A stretch of DNA of 20,986 nucleotides from Deltaproteobacteria bacterium. GTDB lineage: Bacteria; Desulfobacterota; Desulfobacteria; Desulfobacterales; C00003060. Below the pieces are notes generated by a model. The model was given only the letters and a program-made list of their open reading frames with translations. It was not told where the DNA came from and made no database searches. The first letter of the stretch is position 1. Each line of letters opens with the position of its first letter. The stretch spans positions 1 to 20,986 of the forward strand of contig JAFDFO010000047.1 of assembly GCA_019309815.1 (NCBI GenBank). The letters are read 5' to 3'. Position numbers and translations under genes: made by a program. Positions 14,892 through 20,986 of this stretch are shown piece by piece.

Positions 14892-15806
14892 ATGGCCTCT
14901 CAGGACAAAGCAGGTAAGCGACGCTGGCATGAGATTACCTTAGCGATACCCGGGCTTTGGAGTGAGGTCCTGCCTGCCTTCCTGGAGGAAAGGGGGTTTT
15001 CTGGCGCCTGGCTGGACGAAGAGACCTCCCCCCCACACAGATTGATTCTCCGCAGCTACCTTCCCGAGGGGACGTGGCAACCAACGTTGCAAGAAGAACT
15101 CGAGGATCACCTGGAGGAATTGTCCTCCATCTTTCCTGCCGGGCCCGAGAAAGCGGAAGTCAAGGCACGCTTAATAGACGAAGAAGACTGGGCTACAAAA
15201 TGGGTCTCGTTGTTTCAACCGTTTAGAATCGGATCTGTGTGGATCAGGCCGAGCCCAAAAGACGTCCAACTTGCTCCCGGGGAACAGGAGATCGTCCTTG
15301 ATCCTGGCGAGGCCTTTGGTACGGGGCTTCACGAATCTACACAGCTGTGCATGGAATCCGTTCTGTTTCTCCGCCCGTTCATGGAGGACGAAGCCCCTGT
15401 TCTAGATCTGGGCACAGGAAGCGGAATCCTGGCCATGTTTGCAGCAAAAGTAGGATTAGCAAATATGCTTGCTTTGGATATAGATCCTGTAGCCGTAGAA
15501 ACGGCCAAGAGAAATATAACCATGAACAGACTGGAGCGTTTCATCCAGGTGAGCAATGAGCCTCTATCGTCTGTGAAAAAGCGTTTCGCTCTTATATTGG
15601 CCAACCTGTCAGCCGCCATTCATGAGGGCATTGCCGAGGAAATCAGGCTCCATCTGGCGACGGATGGGTGGCTAGTTGCAGGTGGGTTGCTCGCTGGTGA
15701 AGGTGACGCATTATCAGGTGCATGGCATGCAAAGGGTCTGGAGCTGACTCACCACAGAACCAAGAACGACTGGGAATGCCTTGTTTTCAGGGCCAGGCAG
15801 GGATAG
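14892..15806 (+). CDS. prmA: Ribosomal protein L11 methyltransferase
   Basis: 304 residues from ATG 14892; TTG 14883 overlapping the previous stop is an alternative. The enzyme trimethylates ribosomal protein L11 with S-adenosylmethionine in the cytoplasm. The N-terminal domain (about 1-100) is the L11-recognition part, beginning WHEITLAIPG. The linker has WATKWVSLFQPFRIG. The catalytic domain contains the hallmark VLDPGEAFGTGLHEST and SAM motif I VLDLGTGSGILA, then LALDIDPVAVETA. The usual post-motif ANI is changed to LANLSAA. The length agrees with PrmA (about 290-300). It is translationally coupled to the GNAT gene. Confidence 0.93.
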   Translation: MASQDKAGKRRWHEITLAIPGLWSEVLPAFLEERGFSGAWLDEETSPPHRLILRSYLPEGTWQPTLQEELEDHLEELSSIFPAGPEKAEVKARLIDEEDWATKWVSLFQPFRIGSVWIRPSPKDVQLAPGEQEIVLDPGEAFGTGLHESTQLCMESVLFLRPFMEDEAPVLDLGTGSGILAMFAAKVGLANMLALDIDPVAVETAKRNITMNRLERFIQVSNEPLSSVKKRFALILANLSAAIHEGIAEEIRLHLATDGWLVAGGLLAGEGDALSGAWHAKGLELTHHRTKNDWECLVFRARQG

Positions 15807-15843
15807 ACCTTGTGCATCGGGTCCTGAAACCCAAAACACTCAG

Positions 15844-15950
15844 TGAACCGCAATAGCGAGCGAATTCCCCGTAGCTTGTCGGAGCCTAGCGGAGATCCAG
15901 TTCAGCGGGGCTGCGGCCCGCCAGAGGCGGATAAAGGTTAGCGAGCGAAT
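15844..15950 (+). repeat. Short interspersed repeat, copy B, with hairpin and direct repeat
   Basis: Bases 15844-15878 match copy A (13966-14000) at 32 of 35 positions, but the palindrome that follows is degenerate here. Further on, CCGCC (15918-15922) and GGCGG (15926-15930) form a small hairpin. The 12-base word TAGCGAGCGAAT occurs twice, at 15854-15865 and 15939-15950. The second copy ends just 6 bases before the ATG of the YkgJ-like gene, so the repeat reaches into its translation start region. Confidence 0.6.
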
Positions 15951-15956
15951 CAAAAA

Positions 15957-16400
15957 ATGGCAGTGTTCCTTACGGTCGAAGATTCGCTCCAGCTTGCTGG
16001 AGGGATCTTCAATATCATGAGAGAAGAAGGATTTGATTTCAGCTTTGATCCCATGGCCTGTGAAAATTGCGATGGCTATTGTTGCACAGGCGAATCCGGC
16101 TATACCTGGGTAACTATGGAAGAGGTGTCAAAGATTGCGGATTTCATGGGCCAAGATATTGACCGTTTCGTCGGTCTTTATCTGGTGAGAATCGTCAGTC
16201 GGTTTTGCTTAAAAGAGGTGAAAATTGAAGGCAGCTTTCATTGTCTGTTTTTTGATGAGAAAAACAGACGATGTTCCATTTACGATGTGAGACCCACACA
16301 GTGCAGAACCTTTCCTTTTTGGGAGTATTTCAGAGACAACCCGGATGAAATCTTGAAAGAATGTCCCGGTGCTTGCTCAATTCTTGACAAAAGGGAATGA
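15957..16400 (+). CDS. YkgJ family cysteine-cluster protein
   Basis: 147 residues. The N-terminal cluster is Cys35-x2-Cys38-x3-Cys42-Cys43 (CENCDGYCC). The second part has FHCLFFDEKNRRCSIYDVRP followed by QCRTFPFW, and the protein ends with ECPGAC. This is the pattern of the YkgJ-type putative zinc- or iron-chelating domain; the family is common and its function is poorly defined. ATG 15957 is the only good start, but no ribosome site precedes it. The upstream sequence is the repeat described at 15844-15950. The next gene, ald, starts after 101 bases with its own ribosome site. Confidence 0.85.
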   Translation: MAVFLTVEDSLQLAGGIFNIMREEGFDFSFDPMACENCDGYCCTGESGYTWVTMEEVSKIADFMGQDIDRFVGLYLVRIVSRFCLKEVKIEGSFHCLFFDEKNRRCSIYDVRPTQCRTFPFWEYFRDNPDEILKECPGACSILDKRE

Positions 16401-16412
16401 CTGGGAAATAAG

Positions 16413-16468
16413 GGGACAGCCGTTAGTCCCGAGCAACGCGGGAACTGGCAGGCAACAAAGTGTGTTGC
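16413..16468 (+). promoter_or_regulatory. Two small stem-loops in the ald leader
   Basis: GGGAC (16413-16417) pairs with GTCCC (16426-16430), and GCAACA (16452-16457) pairs with TGTTGC (16463-16468). They lie between the YkgJ-like gene and the alanine dehydrogenase start. Neither is followed by a T-run. A regulatory function is only a possibility. Confidence 0.25.
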
Positions 16469-16501
16469 GATTGATCCAAACTTGATTTTGGAGGATTGAC
16501 G

Positions 16502-17611
16502 ATGATCATCGGGTTGCCCAAAGAGGTGAAAGATGATGAGTACCGTGTGGCAATGATGCCTGGCGGGGTTTGGCAGATTGTAGAAAGCGGACACGAGGTC
16601 CTTGTGGAGTCGGGAGCGGGGCAAGGAAGCGGTTTTGAGGACGATGAATATCAGAGGGCCGGGGCTCGCCTGGTTCCTACTCCCCAGGAGGCATGGGATG
16701 TGGACCTGGTCATCAAGGTCAAGGAACCCCAGCCCGTTGAGTATGACTTCATGCGTCCTGACTTGGTTTTGTTCACCTATCTTCATCTGGCCGCTGAAAA
16801 AGAATTGGCCCACGAGTTGCTGAAACGTGGTGTGACAGCCATTGCGTATGAGACGGTAGAGTGCCCGGACGGAAGCTTGCCATTGCTGGTTCCTATGAGC
16901 GAAGTTGCCGGACGCATGGCGGTTCAGGTAGGAGCCCAGTTGCTGGAAAAGACACGGGGAGGGCGGGGCAAGCTCCTTGGAGGAGTCCCAGGGGTGCGTC
17001 CTGCAGATGTGAGCATTCTCGGTGCCGGTGTGGTAGGGACGAATGCGGCCCAGATTGCCCTAGGCATGGGGGCGCACGTGATTCTGTTGGACGTGGACGC
17101 TGACCGCATCCGTTACCTGGATCAGGTATTGCATGGTCGGCTTACCACGTTGCGGGCAAACCCCGTGAATATCGCCGAAGCAGTGCGCAAGGCGGATCTG
17201 TTTATCGGTGCAGTTCTGGTAAGAGGAGGCCGGGCCCCTCGCCTGGTCACGGCAAGCATGGTCAAAGCCATGAAGCCCGGCAGTGTCATAGTGGACGTGG
17301 CAGTGGATCAGGGTGGATGTGTTGAAACAACGTGTTCCAGTACGCATTCGGATCCCATAAACGTCGTGGATGGGGTTCTTCATTACGGTGTTTCCAACAT
17401 GCCCGGAGCCGTCCCTCGAACAAGCACCTATGCGCTGTCAAACGCGACCCTCCCTTATTTGATGCAACTGCTGGAAGAAGGAATCCCAAGCGCTTTCCGA
17501 AAGGATCCTGCCCTGGCAAAGGGTGTAAATGTCTATCAAGGAAAGGTCACTTACGAGGCGGTGGCAGAGGCCCTTGATCTCGAATACACACCGCTTGAGT
17601 CCATGCTCTAA
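16502..17611 (+). CDS. ald: Alanine dehydrogenase
   Basis: 369 residues from ATG 16502, with GGAGG (16490-16494) 7 bases upstream; TTG 16496 would add two residues. It catalyses NAD-dependent oxidative deamination of L-alanine to pyruvate and ammonia, or the reverse. Family signatures seen: IGLPKEVKDDEYRVAMMPGG at the start, VIKVKEPQP with the substrate-binding Lys, FTYLHLAAEKEL with the catalytic His, the NAD Rossmann motif ILGAGVVGTNAA, and VDVAVDQGGCVETT. The C-terminal NMPGAVPRTSTYALSNATLP is also diagnostic. The length agrees with the family (about 370). It heads a run of four closely spaced genes (ald, TerB-like, CutA, lipoprotein). Confidence 0.95.
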   Translation: MIIGLPKEVKDDEYRVAMMPGGVWQIVESGHEVLVESGAGQGSGFEDDEYQRAGARLVPTPQEAWDVDLVIKVKEPQPVEYDFMRPDLVLFTYLHLAAEKELAHELLKRGVTAIAYETVECPDGSLPLLVPMSEVAGRMAVQVGAQLLEKTRGGRGKLLGGVPGVRPADVSILGAGVVGTNAAQIALGMGAHVILLDVDADRIRYLDQVLHGRLTTLRANPVNIAEAVRKADLFIGAVLVRGGRAPRLVTASMVKAMKPGSVIVDVAVDQGGCVETTCSSTHSDPINVVDGVLHYGVSNMPGAVPRTSTYALSNATLPYLMQLLEEGIPSAFRKDPALAKGVNVYQGKVTYEAVAEALDLEYTPLESML

Positions 17612-17644
17612 GGAACAACAAACCACAGAACAGAGGGCTAAGAA

Positions 17645-18106
17645 ATGATCGATCTGGTGAAGAGGTTCTTCAGTCAGGCTCCGAGAGATGGGGCCACGGC
17701 CAAAGAAGAGTCGGGGTCTCATGACATCCGTATTGCTACCTGTGCCCTTTTTCTGGAGATGTCTCATATAGACGGTGAGTTCAGTGAGTCGGAAAGAGAC
17801 TATGTTGTCTCCATCCTTAGGAGGGACTTCGGTTTATCCGGTGAGCATGCCGCCGCACTTCTTAAAGCGGCACATGGGGAGTTGAAGGAAAGCATTGATT
17901 TGTGGCAATTTACAAATCTCATCAACCAGAATTACTCCGTGGAGGAGAAACTCCAGATCATTGAAACCATCTGGAGGATTGCATACACAGATGGAAAGTT
18001 GGACAAGCACGAAGACTATCTGGTTCACAAATTAGCCAAACTCCTTCGTCTAAATCACAAGCAGCTTATTGATGCGAAACTGAAGGCAAAGGAAGTGGTT
18101 TCCTGA
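17645..18106 (+). CDS. TerB-like (tellurite-resistance/DjlA N-domain) protein
   Basis: 153 residues. After a short N-terminal segment (IDLVKRFFSQ) comes one all-helical TerB-type domain. It shows two acidic metal-site-like turns: SHIDGEFSESERDYV near residue 40 and AYTDGKLDKHEDYLVHKLA near 115. The repeated DGxxxxxE pattern is the hallmark of this family. Unlike the gene at the left edge it has no J-domain. It starts 33 bases after ald and is probably cotranscribed with it. The biochemical role of stand-alone TerB domains is not established; tellurite resistance should not be inferred without other ter genes, none of which are here. Confidence 0.85.
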   Translation: MIDLVKRFFSQAPRDGATAKEESGSHDIRIATCALFLEMSHIDGEFSESERDYVVSILRRDFGLSGEHAAALLKAAHGELKESIDLWQFTNLINQNYSVEEKLQIIETIWRIAYTDGKLDKHEDYLVHKLAKLLRLNHKQLIDAKLKAKEVVS

Positions 18107-18149
18107 GTGGAAATAATTTCAGAACCCTTTAGTGGGAGGTAAACCTGCT

Positions 18150-18473
18150 ATGGAAACACATCTCCAGGTGGTTACAACAACCGAGCATAGGGAAGACGCA
18201 GAGAAGATTGGCAAGGCGCTGGTGGAAAAGAGATTAGCTGCCTGCGCCCAACTTGTTGGCCCTATCACAAGCATCTATTGGTGGAAGGGGACTATCGAGA
18301 CCGCCGAGGAATGGTTGTGTTACGTGAAGACGCACAAAAGTCTCTATGATGAACTGGAGAAAGCCGTCAAGGCCATTCACCCCTACGAGACCCCGGAAAT
18401 TATCGCTGTGCCGATTGTCTGCGGAAGTAATGACTATCTTGAATGGCTAGACAGTGAAGTGAAGATGGGGTGA
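18150..18473 (+). CDS. cutA: CutA1 divalent-cation tolerance protein
   Basis: 107 residues from ATG 18150, chosen because GGGAGGT (18134-18140) is 9 bases upstream; GTG 18132 overlaps that site. CutA signatures are clear: VVTTTEHREDAEKIGKALVE, the AACAQLVGPITSIYWWKG block and the hallmark HPYETPEIIAVPI. The length is typical of the trimeric, PII-like CutA fold. It has been linked to copper tolerance in E. coli, but its real role remains uncertain. It follows the TerB-like gene by 43 bases and precedes the lipoprotein gene closely, so it sits in the middle of the ald operon. Confidence 0.95.
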   Translation: METHLQVVTTTEHREDAEKIGKALVEKRLAACAQLVGPITSIYWWKGTIETAEEWLCYVKTHKSLYDELEKAVKAIHPYETPEIIAVPIVCGSNDYLEWLDSEVKMG

Positions 18474-18519
18474 TGTCTTCACGCGAGTTGTGGAAGCATA
18501 TGGTGCCTACCCCCAGCAG

Positions 18520-19161
18520 ATGAACATGGATAGCTTGCGGACGCGATTTCATATAGGGGTATTCTTTGTTTTGGCTGTTTGCCTCTGTGGGTGCGCCGGC
18601 ACCCCGGATGCACCCAGGTATCCGAATGACATATGTGAAATCTTTCGGGACAACCGAGGCTGGTACGAGAGTGCCTACGAATCCCGTAAGAAGTGGGGTG
18701 TGTCTATCCCGGTCATGATGGCAATCATGCATCAGGAATCCAAGTATGAAGCTAAGGCAAAACCCCCACGAACCACTTGCCTCTGTATCTTTCCCGGGCC
18801 TCGTCCGTCTTCGGCTTTTGGCTACTCACAGGCATTGGACAGTACATGGGAGAAATACAAGCAATCCACAGGGAACGGAGGGGCTGATCGGGATGACTTC
18901 GGTGACTCCATAGACTTCATTGGGTGGTACTGCAATGTGAGTCACAAACAGTGCGGGATCGCCAAGAATGACGCATACAGTATGTATCTTGCCTACCACG
19001 AAGGACAGGGTGGGTTTAACCGAAAAACCTATCGAAAAAAAGCATGGTTGCGGAAGGTTGCCAGTAAGGTCCAACGCAGAGCAAAAAACTATGAAAGACA
19101 GCTGGCCAGATGTGAAAGTGAATTCCAAAGACGAAAAGGCTGCTGCCTCTGGCCTTTTTAG
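18520..19161 (+). CDS. Lipoprotein with lytic transglycosylase (SLT)-like domain
   Basis: 213 residues from ATG 18520 (GTG 18490 and ATG 18526 are alternatives; no good ribosome site is seen). The N-terminus is a lipoprotein signal: Arg residues, hydrophobic FHIGVFFVLAVCL and a lipobox-like LCGC. The mature part shows an SLT/lysozyme-type core: VSIPVMMAIMHQESKYEAKA with a probable catalytic Glu, SAFGYSQALDSTWEKYK, and AYHEGQGGFNRKTY. This suggests a membrane-anchored peptidoglycan hydrolase of the EmtA-like or related group. The stretch TTCLCIFPGPRP between the Glu and SAFGYSQ adds cysteines. The C-terminus is basic and ends with CCLWPF. A terminator-like hairpin overlaps the stop. Confidence 0.8.
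   Translation: MNMDSLRTRFHIGVFFVLAVCLCGCAGTPDAPRYPNDICEIFRDNRGWYESAYESRKKWGVSIPVMMAIMHQESKYEAKAKPPRTTCLCIFPGPRPSSAFGYSQALDSTWEKYKQSTGNGGADRDDFGDSIDFIGWYCNVSHKQCGIAKNDAYSMYLAYHEGQGGFNRKTYRKKAWLRKVASKVQRRAKNYERQLARCESEFQRRKGCCLWPF
19134..19159 (+). terminator. Possible intrinsic terminator overlapping the lipoprotein gene end
   Basis: AAAAGGC (19134-19140) pairs with GCCTTTT (19152-19158) around an 11-base loop and is followed by one more T, then the stop codon TAG. The A-rich arm and the T-run suit a terminator, but the stem has only 3 G-C pairs and lies inside the coding region. It would end the ald operon. Confidence 0.35.
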
Positions 19162-19326
19162 CGCTCCAGTTATTCGCTTCTGCCATGAGGTAATGGGAAA
19201 AAGCTGCTTCTGAATATTGTTGACCCAAATTGAATGAAGATGATAGCCTCCCTCGCACTCTGTGCCACGCGTATTGAAACTCAGAAAGAGACAGGCACAA
19301 GATGAAGAAAACCAGGGGAAAGCAAC

Positions 19327-19908
19327 ATGATGATTATGGGACATCGCGGGGCTGCTGCCCTGGAGCCTGAGAATACCCTGCTTTCGATTAGCCGCGCTAT
19401 GGAGATAGGAGTGGATGCGGTGGAGATCGATGTGCGCCTGACTAAAGACAGGGCGCTCGTCGTCATACACGATGTTACCGTGGACAGGACCACAAATGGG
19501 ACCGGACCCGTCAGCAGCTATGAACTGAGCGACATAAGGGAACTGGATGCAGGCAAAGGTGAGGCAATTCCTACGCTTCAGGAAGTCTTTGATCTGATCG
19601 ACAGTAAGGTGACGCTTGTGGTTGAGCTAAAGGAAGAAGGTACAGAGCGGTCAGTAGTGGAGTTGATTGAGAAGAACAACCTCGAGGAGAACGTTTACGT
19701 TATCTCGTTTTGGCATGAACTTGTGAAGGCTGCAAAGAGCATAAATAGCCGCATCAGGACGGGCGTACTCCTTGTTGGATGTCCCACAGATTCTTGCGTT
19801 GCGACCCATGCGTTTGCAGATGCCCTGGTTATGAAATACATGGGGGTGGACGGTATCGGAACAAACGACCCTCGAGTGTTGGTTGAATACCTGAGGGTGG
19901 AGCGTTGA
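19327..19908 (+). CDS. Glycerophosphodiester phosphodiesterase, shortened
   Basis: 193 residues, against about 230-250 for bacterial GDPDs. The first two thirds are canonical. They have His6-Arg7-Gly in MGHRGAA, PENT, VEIDVRLTKD with the metal Glu and Asp, VIHDVTVDRTTNGTG with the second His, and VVELKEEG. The enzyme would hydrolyse glycerophosphodiesters to glycerol-3-phosphate and an alcohol. Where relatives carry roughly 40 residues with a VT..V..AH..G..V..WTVN block, this protein jumps from ADALVMKY directly to MGVDGIGTNDPRVL. So a late strand-helix unit of the TIM barrel is missing while the frame is kept. It may be inactive or structurally altered. AGGGGA lies about 7 bases upstream. 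No signal peptide. Confidence 0.85.
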   Translation: MMIMGHRGAAALEPENTLLSISRAMEIGVDAVEIDVRLTKDRALVVIHDVTVDRTTNGTGPVSSYELSDIRELDAGKGEAIPTLQEVFDLIDSKVTLVVELKEEGTERSVVELIEKNNLEENVYVISFWHELVKAAKSINSRIRTGVLLVGCPTDSCVATHAFADALVMKYMGVDGIGTNDPRVLVEYLRVER

Positions 19909-19993
19909 TAGCCGCTATGGATACTGTCTTGCTGACAGATGACGTGAATGATGACAATAGGGCAGGGAAAGGCGGCGGGTAGAGAGGTCTCTG

Positions 19994-20161
19994 ATGCTTT
20001 GCTCAGAATGTGGTGACAGGCTGGCGATTCGTCGATCTTGACGCAAGGTCTATTTGGCCTGCACGTCGTGCGGGGCGCAATTCAGTTTGGAGGATTATAT
20101 GGACGCGATGGACGATGCCCTTGACGACGAGGTAGGCAACATACGTTCTGACCGGTTCTGA
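19994..20161 (+). CDS. Dual-CXXC small selenoprotein candidate (TGA at codon 16)
   Basis: A 55-codon frame from ATG 19994 to TGA 20159-20161, interrupted by a single TGA at 20039-20041. GAGGT (19984-19988) precedes the ATG by 5 bases. Before the TGA: CSEC (residues 3-6) and DRLAIRRS. After it: RKVYLACTSCGAQFSLEDYM with the second CxxC (22-25), an acidic helix DAMDDALDDEVGN and the ending IRSDRF. The two halves make one zinc-ribbon-like protein of the kind RefSeq names dual CXXC motif small (seleno)protein, where position 16 is Cys or Sec. The TGA is followed by a stem-loop suitable as a bacterial SECIS. Function unknown; a redox or metal-binding role is inferred. The alternative is a nonsense mutation. 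The selA, selB and selC genes are not in the window. Confidence 0.75.
20058..20074 (+). promoter_or_regulatory. Candidate bacterial SECIS stem-loop
   Basis: CCTGCAC (20058-20064) pairs with GTGCGGG (20068-20074), 7 pairs including one U-G. The apical loop is GUC (20065-20067). The loop begins 23 bases after the TGA at 20039-20041. Bacterial SECIS elements carry a G in the first loop positions, at about 16-37 bases from the UGA, so position and loop fit. The stem is short. Folding by eye only. Confidence 0.5.
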
Positions 20162-20223
20162 TCGGCTGGCTTGAAGTATCTTCGGAGTCAGTTACAAACA
20201 ACTCCGTTTCAAAAGGAGAAGTA

Positions 20224-20986
20224 ATGATGAAGCCTGACAAGCGATGTATTACCCCACTCTTGGTCATTCTGCTTCTCGTACTATCCTGCAGTACAGTTCC
20301 GGTTACGGGCAGGAGGCAATTACACCTGATTCCAGATTCCACCATTCTCCCGATGAGTTTTCAACAGTATGATGAATTTCTGAAGTCCAACAAACTCAGC
20401 ACAAATCAGGATCAGACCCAAGCAGTCAGACGGGTTGGCATACGGATTCAGAGAGCTGTGGAGGAGTTCTTTGTGGAGAGAGATATGTCCGACAGACTTC
20501 ATGATTACGCTTGGGAGTTCAATCTGGTAGATAGTGACCAGGCGAACGCATTTTGTATGCCAGGAGGAAAAGTCGTAGTCTACACGGGGATTTTGCCGAT
20601 TGCTGGAAATGAGGCCGGACTTGCGGTTGTGATGGGACATGAAATCGCCCATGCAATTGCTGGGCACGGTAGCGAACGAATGAGCCAAGGACTGGCTGTT
20701 GAAATGGGTGGAGTGGCGCTTTCGGCAGCCCTGGCAAATCAGCCAGCGCAGACTCAACAGCTCTGGATGACAGCTTTCGGCGTTGGTTCTCAATATGGTT
20801 TGATGCTTCCGTACAGCCGTCTTCATGAGAGTGAGGCGGACCATCTGGGATTGATATTCATGGCGATGGCCGGCTACGACCCGCACAACGCGGTAGTGTT
20901 TTGGGAAAGGATGGCAGAAGGAAAAGGGGGACAGGCACCCCCTGAATTCATGAGTACCCATCCTGCTGATGAAACCCGAATTCGGA
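20224..20986 (+). CDS. M48 family metallopeptidase lipoprotein (3' end outside window)
   Basis: 254 codons are visible from ATG 20224, with AAAAGGAGAAG just upstream; the frame is open to the window edge, so the gene continues. The start is a lipoprotein signal: basic KPDKR, hydrophobic LLVILLLVL and lipobox VLSC with Cys22. The mature protein has the zinc site His139-Glu140-x2-His143 in GHEIAHAIAGH and the third ligand Glu202 in ESEADHLG. Other family features are NAFCMPGGKVVVYTGIL, PYSRLHESEAD and the late STHPADETRIR. The group (BepA/LoiP-like M48C proteases) works at the outer membrane of Gram-negative bacteria in quality control of envelope proteins. It lies 62 bases after the selenoprotein candidate. 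Confidence 0.93.
   Translation, partial: MMKPDKRCITPLLVILLLVLSCSTVPVTGRRQLHLIPDSTILPMSFQQYDEFLKSNKLSTNQDQTQAVRRVGIRIQRAVEEFFVERDMSDRLHDYAWEFNLVDSDQANAFCMPGGKVVVYTGILPIAGNEAGLAVVMGHEIAHAIAGHGSERMSQGLAVEMGGVALSAALANQPAQTQQLWMTAFGVGSQYGLMLPYSRLHESEADHLGLIFMAMAGYDPHNAVVFWERMAEGKGGQAPPEFMSTHPADETRIR

Noticed and set aside
17645..18106. Tellurite-resistance operon
   Set aside because: Only stand-alone TerB-like domains are present; no TerC, TerD or other ter genes are in the window.
20320..20961. A 213-codon ORF on the - strand
   Set aside because: It is the antisense of the M48 peptidase, whose HExxH and ExxxD zinc motifs on the + strand are unambiguous.

Overview
The window looks like chromosomal DNA of an anaerobic, probably sulfur-cycling bacterium, most likely of the Desulfobacterota (former Deltaproteobacteria). 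The reasons are a CoA-disulfide/persulfide reductase with a fused rhodanese domain, a rhodanese-rubrerythrin fusion, multi-PAS histidine kinases with a Cys-rich PAS motif, a very short dual-CXXC protein read through an in-frame TGA (probable selenocysteine), and small repeat elements between genes. This placement is inferred from gene content; no taxonomic marker such as rRNA is present. All genes but one (a DppA-like peptidase at 13028-13936) lie on the + strand. No tRNA, rRNA, CRISPR array, complete transposase or phage gene is visible.

Layout: 3-3158 holds the end of a TerB/J-domain co-chaperone, a DJ-1/PfpI protein, a TfoX N-terminal-like protein and the CoADR-rhodanese enzyme. 3159-4892 holds a small zinc-ribbon membrane protein, a Cys-rich unknown and an Rcp1-type response regulator. 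5125-6630 is a two-nuclease fusion (Cas4-like PD-(D/E)XK plus DEDD-type exonuclease, DUF2779). 6834-7994 holds a thiol peroxidase and a secreted TPR protein. 8031-8237 is a MITE-like element, followed by an isoprenylcysteine-methyltransferase-like membrane protein. 8963-11910 holds a Rossmann-PAS-PAS histidine kinase and a frameshifted rhodanese-rubrerythrin gene. 11961-12911 holds two small unknowns. A 104-bp inverted-repeat element sits between convergent genes at 12919-13022. After the dppA-like gene comes a 494-base gap holding a palindromic repeat and a second MITE copy. 14431-16400 holds GNAT, PrmA and a YkgJ-type Cys-cluster protein. 16502-19161 is a compact run of alanine dehydrogenase, TerB-like protein, CutA and a lytic-transglycosylase-like lipoprotein. 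19327-20986 holds a shortened glycerophosphodiesterase, the candidate selenoprotein and the beginning of an M48 lipoprotein peptidase.

Functionally the region is a housekeeping and stress neighbourhood rather than one pathway. Several genes fit thiol, persulfide and peroxide handling (DJ-1, CoADR-rhodanese, Tpx, rhodanese-rubrerythrin). Others fit envelope maintenance (transglycosylase, M48 lipoprotein, GDPD, TPR) and signalling (histidine kinase and response regulator). The most notable observation is the 55-codon ORF at 19994-20161. It is interrupted by TGA at codon 16, and a stem-loop with a G-first apical loop lies about 23 nt after the TGA, as expected of a bacterial SECIS. Also notable are the two copies of a 179-201 bp MITE, both ending about 40 bp upstream of + strand starts, and the one-base frameshift in the rhodanese-rubrerythrin gene.
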